From: Anoplolepis gracilipes
Lineage: Eukaryota; Arthropoda; Insecta; Hymenoptera; Formicidae
Direction of reading: 5' to 3'
NCBI RefSeq assembly: GCF_047496725.1
Contig: NC_132976.1
Coordinates: 1,658,001 to 1,722,000, forward strand
Length of the DNA: 64,000 nt
Below are positions 23,091 to 36,184 of the stretch, piece after piece (position 1 is the first letter of the stretch; each line of letters opens with the position of its first letter). Under the pieces are notes generated by a model. That model saw only the letters and a program-made list of their open reading frames with translations, did not search any database and had not been told where the DNA came from. Made by a program: the position numbers and the translations under genes.

Positions 23091-26000
23091 ACAACGATAT
23101 AATTGCAAAATGATATTTTCCGATTTTTGAAGCAACGCGAAAAATAAAAGTCCCTCTTGTAAAATTTGATTCCGCCTAAGCAAATTATTGGCTCCCGATA
23201 GGCTATCTTACGCTGGCATTTATGTCCTCTGACTATGGTAATAACGGATAGTTATTACTGAGATCTCTTCCGAGTGTACTGAGCATAAGTGGCGCTTGAT
23301 AACAAGCGAGCTGCTATTAAATTATCGAGTAGAGACTATATATCACACGAGAGACCTTTAATACATAATACCTACATCGCGTTAGATATTAACTCTCTCC
23401 CTACGGAATAATCCTTACACAAATATATCCGGATCTCTTTATCAATCTCCAACCCTCGAATAGGAATGTCTTTAATTAAGAACGTTATAAATACAAGGTT
23501 TATATATATATATTTTTTTTTAAATACTGCTACCCCAGAGCAAAAGTCATCTGTGTCGGATGAAAATTTTTTACATCCGTTTTGGAAAGTAAAAAGGCAA
23601 AATTAACGTGTCGTATATTTCTTCGCAGGTAATTAAATGTTATAATTAGAGATACGAAACGCATGCGGCACGCAAGAATAGCGACTGCGGTTTGCCATTT
23701 GCCAAAATCGTAATACGATATCGGGAAATATGTGTTTGCCCACGAATCTCTGTGTTTCAAATACCTGCGTGTTACCTTCGCGATTGCCGTTTGTAAGCGA
23801 CCGCGAACAATACAGTCCGCCGTTATACGCTAATAACGTCGAGTATCAATATTTAGAGTTGTGACATTCCAAACGCGCGTGCGCGCAAATCGCTTTCAGT
23901 TATGTGTAAACTACTTTGGAATAAATAATGGAACGGCGAAACTCTGGCGAGGAAGATTTATGATTGACCTGGCAATAGTTTGGCAGTGCTCAAACCGGAA
24001 AGTACTGACGAGTTTTTGAACAAAATTTATCACCTGCCGATATTTCACGCACGGTGGATCCGGAAGTGCACGAGCGTATCGAAATTCGTGTCATCAATTG
24101 TGTATCACGTACTCGAAATGTGCAAGCAGTTAGCAGAGGGTTTATGGTTGCAAGGTGCTTTTAGAAAAGCAGACTATAAAAGTTCAGCAATATGTTTCGA
24201 AAATTGAAAAGAATAGATTTTCTTTGTCTTTTCAGATTAAACATTTCTTTTCAATTCACCTGATCTGTTAGGGTTTTGTTTCTATTCAAAATTTTGTAAA
24301 AATTAGCTCAACATTTGCTGCTCTTACAGGTCCTTTTGTTCAAAATTTCAAGTGAAAAGAATATTTTTTATATATATTTCTAATTTCTTTTTTAAAATCA
24401 TTTTTTATTCATACAAAGAAAAAAATATAGAGCCAGTCAAGTGCTACGTTTCTAAATGTATTGAAAAAAAATTGTAGAACTTTAATAAGCTAAATCTTTT
24501 GCACCTGCATAACACTACAACAATAAAATTATAAAAGAAAACAATATAAATTTTTTGTAATTCCTTAAATTCCAATAAAATTCCATTTCGTTGATTTTTC
24601 TAGATAAAAACAAATTCCTTTCCAGGTATAAGAAAGATTGCAAGGTGCTTTAAAAAAGCAGACTATAAAAGTTCAGCAATATGTTTCGAAAATTGAAAAG
24701 AATAGATTTTCTTTCTCTTCTTAGATTATACATTTTCTTCCAATTCGCCTGCTCTATTAGGGTATTGTTTCTATTAAAATTTTGTAAAAATTAACTGAAC
24801 ATTTTCTGATCTTACAGATTCTTTTGTTCAAAATTCCAAATAAAAAGAATAATTTTTTATATATATTTCTAATTTCTTTTTTAAAATCATTTTTTATTCA
24901 TACAAAGAAAAAAATATAGAGCCTGTCAAGTGCTACGTTTGTAAATGTATTGAAAAAAAACTGAGGAACTTTAATAAGCTAAAATTTTTGCACCTGCATA
25001 ACAATATAACAATAAAATTATTAAAAGAAAACAATATAAATTTTTTTTAATTCTTTAAATTCCATTAAAATTCGTTGATTTTTCTAGATAGAAGAAAAAA
25101 TTCCTTTCAAAGTATAAGAAAGAATTCTTGAAATTTTCCCATGTTTTTTCAAGAAAACAGACAGTCTATTTAAATGCAAGAATAAGTGTACTATTAAGTA
25201 AAGCGATAATAATAATATAAAAATTGTAATCTTCTTTTTTTTTGGCAAATTGAAAAGATTTATAATTCCTACAAAATCAATCTTTGTGTAATTTTAAAAC
25301 ACACAATTTTGTAACTTTTTACGAATCTCCGTCGATATATCTATGTCAAATGCATGCCATACCGAATACCCATAAAAAAATAATCTTCTTTGATAGATTT
25401 AAACCATTTATTTTCGATTCTCGTTTCAGAAAATATGTAAAAGTTGAAAAATGTTTTTCGGGCTTTTTCGAAAATTTAACACTAAAGGTAGCCAGAGATT
25501 TGAGATACAAGGCCCGCGGTAGTAAAAAGCCTGTCTCAGAATTTTATCGTTTTTTCTCGTTATAAACGTGACCCTGATTCTATCAATTCCCGTGATGTAG
25601 CAGTGAAAACTAAAAAATAATTTTCATTAAAGAAAGAAATAAAATAAAATAAATTACAACAAGAGTCAGAAAAATTCCGAAATGAAAAGTCCGGTATATA
25701 AAACGCTCTCTTCTCTACTCGTTTCTCGTGCCTGACAGCCAGCCTCTTTTTTTTTATATATTCATTTTTACATCGCATATAAACATCAGCGATCGTTTTT
25801 GCTTCTCGTAACCGCGCGAATATGCGAATTATTTATGACCGTCCGCGCACGGATCGCGAATCGAGACGCGCGTCTTGTCGCTGGAAACCTACCAGTGTAG
25901 CGTTTTGAGGATTCTCATGGCGTGGTCCTCTCAACGATTCGTCCTTCGCTCAAACCTCTCATGGACGATGCTCGCGCGACGAAGCTACGGCCGAAGAATC

Positions 26001-26904
26001 TCAATGCGCACTCGAGACAATCTTCGTTTTCTTTCGACCTCGGCGCCAATCCTTCCTTATGACCCGTTGTAACTAACAAGTACTCTTCATTATCTTCCAA
26101 TCTGTCTTCCTACTTCTATTCAATCTTGTCCTTCCAATCTCGCTTCCTTCTTCCTGATATATGTACTCTACAGTTTTCATTAAAATATTTCTAAATAATT
26201 TGATCTTTGTAAGAGATTCCTCTTGTCCTTAGTACCTTCTTCAGAATTTTTATGTCTCCTCTCATTCAATTTTAATTCGCGGCTGTGATCCCGCAAGTGC
26301 TCTTGATTTGACCTTCGCGAGACGCTTCTAGATTCCGCACACGATCCTCCGCTTCCTTTTACCACACCCCGTCGCTTCATACCGCGACGTCATTAAATAT
26401 TTACGCCTCTTGTCTCTTCGCAGAGAGTGAATTCTTTCCGCGAATTTTTTCTTCTTTTTTTTTTTTTTTTCACCGACTCTCTTCCATCTCTCTCCACTCT
26501 TGATGCATCCCGACAATGGATGCACACCGATCCAACGCCTACGCGCGTCTGCTAATCGAATCTATCTTCGGCCTCCGCGACTTTTCCTTGACCTACGAAA
26601 GACCTTTCGTTGAATTCTCAATCGATCGAAAGATCGATTCGTCAACTTTCCAATCACCACGTGTCAACCACAATTATTTACGACTCGCATGACAATTCCT
26701 CATGCTCACGATTTTCCCGGAATTGTCCTCTTTCTCTCCTTTCCTTCTTCTCGTGGATCACTTTATCTAACACCTCACACGGCTCGACCTTATCTCGCCC
26801 CTCGTTGGCTCCAGCGCGTCAGCGTTATATCCGCGCGCACGGTGGCACATTCCACCTGTACACCAAGGGGCACACAGGTATACGCACACGACTACCTAGA
26901 CACA

Positions 26905-26985
<81 letters not shown>

Positions 26986-28184
26986 CGACACAGGTACGAG
27001 CGGTCACGCGACGGACGGATTCACGACGCCGTGTTCGCCGCAACGACGACCGGCAACTCAACGGAGGAGGTGTATGCACCTTCCGAAGGCTGTACGCGAC
27101 GAAGGAGGAGTCGGCGGCGGCGGTGGCGACGGCGGCGGCGCACTATATCGCGTGGAGAACGCTCGTACCGGTTTTGGCCCTGTCGCGCCAGCGGACAGAT
27201 ATTCCCGACTCCGTTAACCGCTTTAATTGCGCTCCACTTCAACCCCGACGTGACAATCGCGCGCGGCTCGACTAGTAAACGATTAATGACAATGGCTGAT
27301 TGAACAGTCCTCACTTAAACTTATCGGGCGTACGCTGATTTGTTCGCAACTATATCGGAGTTATTTGCGCTTTTTTGAATTTTACCACTCACTGTTAAGA
27401 AAAGAAAAAAAAAAGAGGAAAAATATTGATGTCGTATTTTAAGTTTTTCTTTTTTTTTTTTTTAACTAGGACGATCTCTTCACGATTTCTGATATAAGAT
27501 TGAACACCGAGCGAGACGAGGAACGCACCAGGCGTCCCTCCGGCTTCGAACTGACGTAGGTTTGTTGGCTTCGCTTTACCCCCAGAGAGTCAGAGAGCCG
27601 TGCGAGCCGGTGCCCCCTTCTCATTATGTCTTTCTTTCTCACTCTTCTACCTGTTCGGTTCTCTCTCTCTCTCTCTTTCCTTCTATCTCACTATCTTTTT
27701 TTCTTTGTCTCTCTTTCTCATACATGTACATACTATCCCTCTCCATATCAAATGTACCCCCTTCTTCTCCTCCACCCCCTCTTCGACGCTCACCTTCCAG
27801 CTGCGCGTTCCTGCCTTACCTCGCTGCTCCCACTCTACTAGCTTTTCTTCCCCTCCAACTGTTCACCAGTTCAACCACGAGTATCTCCTTCCATCTCACA
27901 GCATTCGAATGATCCTTCTCGCTTCGTTCGATCCCTACTATAATTTTCTATCTCTCTTTACCTGCCTTCCCCTCCTCCCCTCCCTCGGCTCCATCCGTTT
28001 CTTTTCCATTTTCGGCTCTCGTCGCCTTCTTGCTCCATTCTTCGTTGTAATTCTGTCTTTCCTCCTCCCACCTACTATCCAACTCGGTCCGCATTCCTGT
28101 TTCTCTGGCTCTCTGTTTATCTCGGCGAAGCGCTATCCTCGGTCGAGTGTCTGTCTTTGTCCAGACACAAATTTGAACCTTTTT

Positions 28185-28223
<39 letters not shown>

Positions 28224-30087
28224 ATTTTTATCTTTCTCTTTTTCTACCGACGCTCAGAGGTGATTCACTTCTTTCTCTCTTCTCCGCTGGTGTATTCGCT
28301 CAAATCCGAGACTCCTCTCCGCTGCCAAGACGATCACGTGGTTCCAGCATTGAAGTCTCTCGCTCTCTCCCCCGCTTCCGTCTCGCGCGAGTTCACGGGC
28401 GAGTAAAAGTGTTGGTGACACGCACAATATCACGCACACGTACTCATTCTCACGCATACATTAACGTTCACGCCGCGATATCTCGTTCGCGTATAGTATT
28501 TCGACTCTCAGCTGATCCGACGATCGTTTTCGTCTTTCTCACGATTATCAATCCGACCTTGCTTCCTGAATATTCCAGACGCCCGGGGCATCTTTCATCA
28601 CGAGAAAAAGGCGCGATAAAGTCGCGAGCAGCGAGCCTGAATAATGACAAACTCGATGGCTTCCAGCAATTTATCGATCTCCGTGTAAGATGCGCGAAGC
28701 TGCGCGCTTTTAAATTCTTATTTGATTAAAAATCGATTTCGCATTATACTCGATCATATTACTCTCGGAATTTTATATCTCTCTCTCTCTCTCTCAAGAA
28801 TGGCTCGTCAAAGTGTCACCATTATAAAAGTTATACTTTGTTATTGTAGCAAGTTTGTTGTATAGTTTTACACAAAAAGCTATTGAATATCCTGCGGTCG
28901 GAAAGAAATGTTAAATTCTCCGCATTTTTTATACTAAACAAATATAAATGTTAAATGTAACATTTCAATGGAGGATCGTAAGTATATACTTTAAGTATAC
29001 GTCGCACTTGCGATCGGAGCCACGAATGGATGAGGCACTCGACACGACCATCGAGAATGCAGGATGCTGAGCGTGGTATCGTGTGAGACACCTTGATATT
29101 GTGTGCAGATTTTGCATCTGCAATTTTATTGTTCCCGGCGATGAGGATGGCTTTGTCCGATTGTAAATGTATGCCGCGTCAACAAATGAGACAGAATGCG
29201 AGTATCCGCCCTCGATCATTGCGCAACTCTCATTATTCGAGTGTTCCGTAACGCGCGTTCGGATTAACTATCTATCGCGGAAATATTTATCGATTGTGTT
29301 AAAGCCTCCCATTGAATCTGCCGTTTCTGTGTATGCTCACTGATCCGAGAATTACGTCCGAATGCCGCTTGAAGGATAATTTGCGGAGAATAAAAAGCGC
29401 GCAAAAGCGTCTCATTAAACTTATGCCACGCTAGATTAAATTGTATAATTCTTTGACTAAAACGTAATCTTTAATAATAATAATGAAATTGAGAGACGGG
29501 AGAGAATAGATTAGCGCGTGTAAACGGTATAATCATCGTCCAACAATATTTGAGCCATGTACGGGTCAATGATTCGCTGATCATTTGATTGATTAATCTA
29601 CTAATGCAGTGTCGATAAACAGAGCGTTCCATATTTAGCACATCATCGATTTCGAAAGTAGAGTTATATATTTAGCGAAAATGTCGTACAAGGGTTGGTT
29701 GTGCAAATTGTTAATTTTTAATGTCAAATATTATTTTACACCAGATATTATATTTAAATTATGAATTTATTAAAATAAAAATAATTATTTACAAGGCTTT
29801 TAAATAGAACTAATAACGTCAAGAGAAAGGCAATTCAAACGCAGAACGCAAATAAAAACTCAAGCTTTTCTTTTTTTTTTTTTTTTATAGAAGAAAAAAG
29901 AAACTTGAGTTTTTAATTGCGCTTTTATATTTGGCGCTTGGCTCGTATTTCTTTCGATGTTATTAGATTAAAATAAAATTTCCTAAAAATTCAGTGAAAA
30001 ATAATGTTTATTATCTGCATCTGTTTTTCTTTGAAAGCTTATATTTTTCTTAAGATCGATTGTGATCTGATTGAGGTATCCGTGAAT

Positions 30088-30148
<61 letters not shown>

Positions 30149-33100
30149 AAGGCAAATCTAGGATGTGAAATTACGTGGAACTAGTAAAGTTCTTGCCAGC
30201 TCATTTTCTTAAAAAGATATATATCTTGATTTGTGCAAGTAAATGTTATTCATTTATATTCGCGCATACGGAAAGATTCTTCGAAGAATAGCTGTAATAT
30301 TTCGCAGAAGAGAACACAAGAAAATAACGAGGACAAAAATGCGAATGTTTTCTCTCATCGTTCGAACGTTGACGTTTATTAAACGAACAACTGAACAGGT
30401 TATACCATTATCTTCTTTCATTCGGACTGTTTTATCATTATCTATGTCAGAGATAAAGTGAAAGAGAGATTCTTTTTTATTTCTTTTTTTTCACGCTTTA
30501 GTCACATTATGACGGTCATTTTCCATTTTGTACCCTCCTTCTTGGCCTTTCTCCAATCTTTTCGAACCCAGAAACCATACGTTGCATGTCGGCGCGATGT
30601 GGTTTGCATAAGACTGAAAAGTATAGTCCACAGATGATGGAATTCGGCGCGGTCCAGTCCAGACGTTCTCTATTATTCTCTCAGACCGTTCTGGTTAGCC
30701 ACAACGTGTCGTTTCCTCAAAAAATATCACGTAGGAATTTCCTTGCAGTTAGCTTCGGTCATTTTTTGACAACAGACATGCACCTTATACAACAAGTTGT
30801 CTATTATTGCAAAATTAAAAACAGTTAATAATTTTTACTGCATCAACGTAAAAAACATATTCAACAATATCGTCGCTAAAATAGATAAATTTGCTGACGA
30901 AAAAACTGAAACTGTTGTCATTCCCAGAAAATAACATCCGAATCGTCTATTTTCATCTTCAAAAATTTATATATATATCTATTATTTTTTTTCTTTCTGA
31001 GACGTGTTAAAGATTACAATTTACATTACGATTACATGCCTTCCGACTCAAGTGAGGGTCTTAAGTATAATCTTTTACGCCGAATATTTGATCAAAATCA
31101 AAATGACGACTCGGTCAATATGTGACTCAATCGTATCGATCGTTCTATAGACATTGTCAAATTGTCTGTTGACCCTCGGTGGCATATTCGTCATCCCCGC
31201 CAAGGAGATTAACTCGGCTCTATCTATCAATATTGTTTGCCTACCGATCTCCGTGTTCGGTCACCGAACCCAGCAAGTGCAGCGTCGAGCATCGCGATAA
31301 AACAAATTGACTTTTGTCGTGGTTGTGGCAGTGACTTTTTACGTGAACGCGACGCGATCGTTTTTCTCTCTCTTTTTTTTTTTTTTTTTTTTTTTCACGA
31401 ATTGCATCGCGCGACTCGCCCTCTTTGCAATCGCACAAAGTGTCAATTTTAGGAGGGAAAAACCCGAGGAGGAAGAGTGCCGTCCCCTGGCACGCTTTGT
31501 CGACGCCGCGAAAAAAACTCTACGCTCTGGGGTTTCCTCCTCGAAATTTCCGAGCGTACGGGACTCGAGTTACGATATCCGACCGGGTACTTTATGGACG
31601 CCAGAGTATCGGCAAACGGGGACAATGGTACTGCCCCCGTCCCCGCGGCATTTTCGAGTGAAACCAGATTCGCGTTCGGGCGAAATCGTCGTCGTCTAAA
31701 AGTCCCGCGCGGCTACGAAATCTTTAAAGCTTAACGTGCCACGTGTATCTTCTTATTTCAAGTGGCTCTGTCGCTAGGGATCCCGCCGGTCCTCAAATTC
31801 TCGGGACCGATAGGCGTAGCGGAGTAGCTTTCGGTCGTAGGTGGTCTTACATGGCGTCGAAAGTTCCGATATAGTCGTACCTGAATTTTACGTTCCAAGG
31901 ACTATTAATGTCTACCGCAAGGACTTAATGAACGATCAGCGTGACTAATTTCGACTATTTATCTCTTGTATTGCATCTGTAGTCAACACAAACCATTAAA
32001 CCCTTTGAGTCACAAATTTTTCTAATTGTCAGTATTTTATAAAATTTGGTATATAAGGGTTTTTGGGGTCGCTGATTACGAATCGGTTGTTAGATTTTCA
32101 AAATTTAAGATAGCGGATCCAATATGGCAGACGAAATTTTACTTCCGCCATACTGGATCCCTATATTAAATTTTGGAAATTAAATTTTTTTCCTTCAGAT
32201 TCAGATTCTGCGATCTAAAAAAACCTTCAGAGAAAAAAATTTAAAAAAGAATACAACTGTTACTTTCAATTTAGAACAGAAAATATTGTTTTTTATATAT
32301 TTTTTATTAAAAAAGGAGGATTTAACAAAAACAACACGGTGGAAAATTCTAAAAAAATTCTGAAAAATACTTTAGAGTGGACTAAGATTATAAAAAAATT
32401 GCCGTATTTATTGTCATAATAGATTAGTAGAAAATGCATTTTTTCATAAAAAAAGTACTAATTTTCACTGTTTGTTTATATATGGTATTTTGTAATTAAC
32501 AATTAATGACTGTTCATATTTTTTTTACATTTATTGATGTTCTAGAGACTCTGGAGAAACAAAAAATCCGGTATTTGTTGATAAAAAAGTAGTTAAAACA
32601 ATAAAAAATTATGAAAAAAAAAGGTGGGTCTCTGGGTGACCCGCTGTGACTCAAAGGGTTAAGAGTTTTAGATGCCCTCGCAACATGTCTATATTACGAT
32701 AAACTTGGTACGTTTAATTTGAAAATCAATCGACATGTAATCGTAATATATACTATTTAAAAAAAGCACTCCCTCCCTCCTCTTCCAATATTTTAACAAT
32801 TTGCGAGATATGAACTAAATTTTAATTCGCAATATCGCAGCATATCGGGAGATATGATCGTTCTATGGTCGACTGATTCAAGGAACCAGCGGATCGATCC
32901 GTATACAGGGTGGCGCGGGATTCACTTGCTAACAATTTTCCAAAGTCTAGAAATAAATAAGAGAAAATGTTCTTCCGTTTGTCCAAGAATCTCTCTTTCA
33001 ACTTATTACAAGTTTTATTTTTCTGTTTTATTAAATATTTCCGTTTACTCGTGTAACACGTGATACTTCACTCAGTTACTACTCGAGACCGCTTTGTAGG

Positions 33101-35330
33101 AAATGTTCCGCGTTTCGGACGTAAACAGTTCCGTTTAATATCCGACCTGGGGCTGGTCTCTGTGATGCTGTGTCGAAATCGGGAATTCAGGAATTTAGGG
33201 TGTACAGCCATCCGAGGCTCTTTAACGGTCGCTGCGCAAAGGACTCGGGGAAGGCTCTTCCGGTCGCCGGCGTCTGTTTGGCTGAGGAAAAAGGGACGGA
33301 TATATAAAATCGGGAAACAATTCGCCTTTGTCTCGCGGCCGGGTTATTAATATCCTCGAGGAAAGGAACGGAAGTGAGGCGTAAAAGGAGCCCATTGTAC
33401 CTACTTGTGTGCGTCCTTTTAAATAATCTCGCTTAATCTACGAAGGGATATTAGCGGATATACATACAGTTACTGCCAACGCAATGAAACTGCGTCCCGG
33501 TCGCGCACGTAGACGCTTTAATTAAAGACCACTAAAGCCAGAAAATTTATTACGACCACAATCATTGCGATCTATCAAGGTACCATGCTGCATTAAACGC
33601 GCGTGTGTGTGTGTGATATCCATGCCTAATTCGGATATTCATCACTAAACTCGAAAACAAATATATATACAATTTTTCTTTTTATTAATAATTAAATATT
33701 TAATAAAATACATCTATATATTATTTTGCAATTATATACGACGAGCAAGTATTTAAAGTTAAATTGACTGCGACTACTTATTGCTTTTCTTAATTAAAAT
33801 ATTTATAGCTTCTAATAAAGTTTTAATTATCATTAAATTATTTAATAATTTCCTTAATTAATAATATAAAACAAAAAAATATGAGAAAATGTATTGTTGA
33901 GAAAATTTCTCGTCGATTTCGATATTTAAATTATTCAATAATTTTCCTTAATTAATATAAAAGAAAAACAAAGAACTATGAGAAAATGTATTGTTGAGAA
34001 AATTTCTCGTCGATTTCGATATTACGCCTAATTAAAAATTTACCAACGCAGATTGCGACAAAGAAAAGAGGCGTGTTCTCGTAATAGATAATTTTGTTCA
34101 TTATCTTTAAACGACACGGTTAGATATCCACGAACACAAGACGAGAGTAAATTCCTTTCTACGTCACGCAACCACGTGAAGGTTTACCTGCAAAGAATGG
34201 AAACTCCGAGACGCCGAGCTAGGCATACCCAGCATACCTTGCACGGGTCACACGCCCGGTTTAGGTCGATCCACATTGCCATGGCACCGCGCTCAAAGAA
34301 GCGTGCAAAACGACGAAATCTTTATCGAAAATAATCGTGATAACGCACGGGTGAACGTATCATGTGTGGAAAGAAAGGAACAACCGCTGTATCGCGTGTA
34401 CACGTACGATATATATATATATATATTTATATATACATGAAACGGACGGGACGCGAAATTGTTGACACGACGATCAGGCGCCGTGTGTATGAGAACTGGT
34501 GCCTGGAATGCGGGCTCTTATCGGCATCGGTACTTGATATCGAAAGCTTATCTTGGCGCTCGTATACGTATACGTGTCGCGCAGGTAGATATGATACATC
34601 CCGCGGATGTGCACGCATTAATGAACGCGCAATAATTAATTTCGCGATAGGCGCGACGGAGGAATTTCGGAGTAGCACTTTGCCTGATTGTCTCTTGCAT
34701 AAATGTGCGACATCCGGATCGCAGATCCACTGCGTCATTCGAGAGATATCATTTAGACAAATGGTTTATTATATTGTATATGTATTATATGCCAAGTATA
34801 AAGGAGTAATATAAAAAAATCATTTCAATTTTTCTTTATTTCTTTAATCAAATATAGAAATAAAAAATTGATTTTGTCTTTCCAATGTATAATAATATTA
34901 AAAATTGAATTTAATTTTAATTAAAAATTTCCTACAAGCTTCCTTTAATATTTCAATCGTTTTAAAATTGCTCAAATTAATTCTAAAAATTAATTCTATT
35001 ATATATAAACTCATTAAATATACTTGAATATTAATTTAATGAGGAAAAATTGTAGTTTCTTTATGAAAAATTAATGTATCAAACATTTTTCCACTATTCA
35101 CTGACTCGTCGAATTCAACTCGCAGTAACATTTTTTTTTTTCTCTCCAACACCTTATACTCACAATAGCACGATCTCAGATGTTGACTTTGTGCGCAACA
35201 CAGACACGTGTGGGCTCGCACCTGAAACTTCGAGCTGAATATACGCGTGCATCGAGGGACACGCCCGGGAGCCGACATGTGCTCAATTACACACGCGATA
35301 GGCAACCCCTTCGATGAGTCACTCGCGGCA

Positions 35331-35400
<70 letters not shown>

Positions 35401-35449
35401 TTTCGGAGCGCATTCACAAAAAAACGATGATACGTTTTTTGTCTCAGAA

Positions 35450-35480
<31 letters not shown>

Positions 35481-36116
35481 TCCGTCGTGATGTATCCGCG
35501 ATGTCGCGACGACGTCATATCGCGCAACGTGACGTTAGATCTGTCGCGGCACGAAAATAGAATCCGTGACGCACGCGATGTTGATAGACGCCGGCTCGAT
35601 TATTCACGATAGCGCGTGACGTTTTCAAGTCGAATGACTAATATATGTATAATCGAGGACCTACGAAATTTTTAATTGCCCGTTGTCGACGGGAGACAAA
35701 GACCAACGCGATGCATTGTAACGTAATAAATTGGTTAGAGAACCGCTGAGAAATGCCGCGGTCTCGCGCATGAAATCTCGCCGTTCGTAATAGAATCAAC
35801 TAACTATATCCAATCCTTGACCTAAAAACTCATTGATCTACTAGCGGATTCCAGCGGAGTTTTCCTCGTGTCCTACAAAGCGCGATTACGCGCGAGTGAC
35901 GAGAGACGACGCGCAATTTATACGCGGTATCCGAGAAGCGGTGGTGTAATTCAAAGTGGAGAATCCCCAGTGATAATTGAGTAAAGTCTCGGCGAAAGAT
36001 AAATTGCCGTCGCATTTTTATCAAGTGGGTAAAAAAAATTCTTTTATTCGTTTCCGCTGTCTGTCGTATTTATTCTCTCAGCTACACTGACAGTCTAATG
36101 AGAGCAAACTTGTGTG

Positions 36117-36184
<68 letters not shown>

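Noticed and set aside
26610..27303. Overlapping plus-strand ORFs of 204 and 221 codons
   Set aside because: Both run through the (TA)n microsatellite, read as an Ile-Tyr repeat, and a GGC/GAC-rich stretch; no domain.
27600..28729. 268- and 190-codon plus-strand ORFs
   Set aside because: Leu/Ser/Phe-rich translation of pyrimidine-rich sequence; open because C+T-rich DNA has few stops.
34362..34814. 150-codon plus-strand ORF
   Set aside because: Spans a TA repeat and has no family resemblance; the minus strand is also open.
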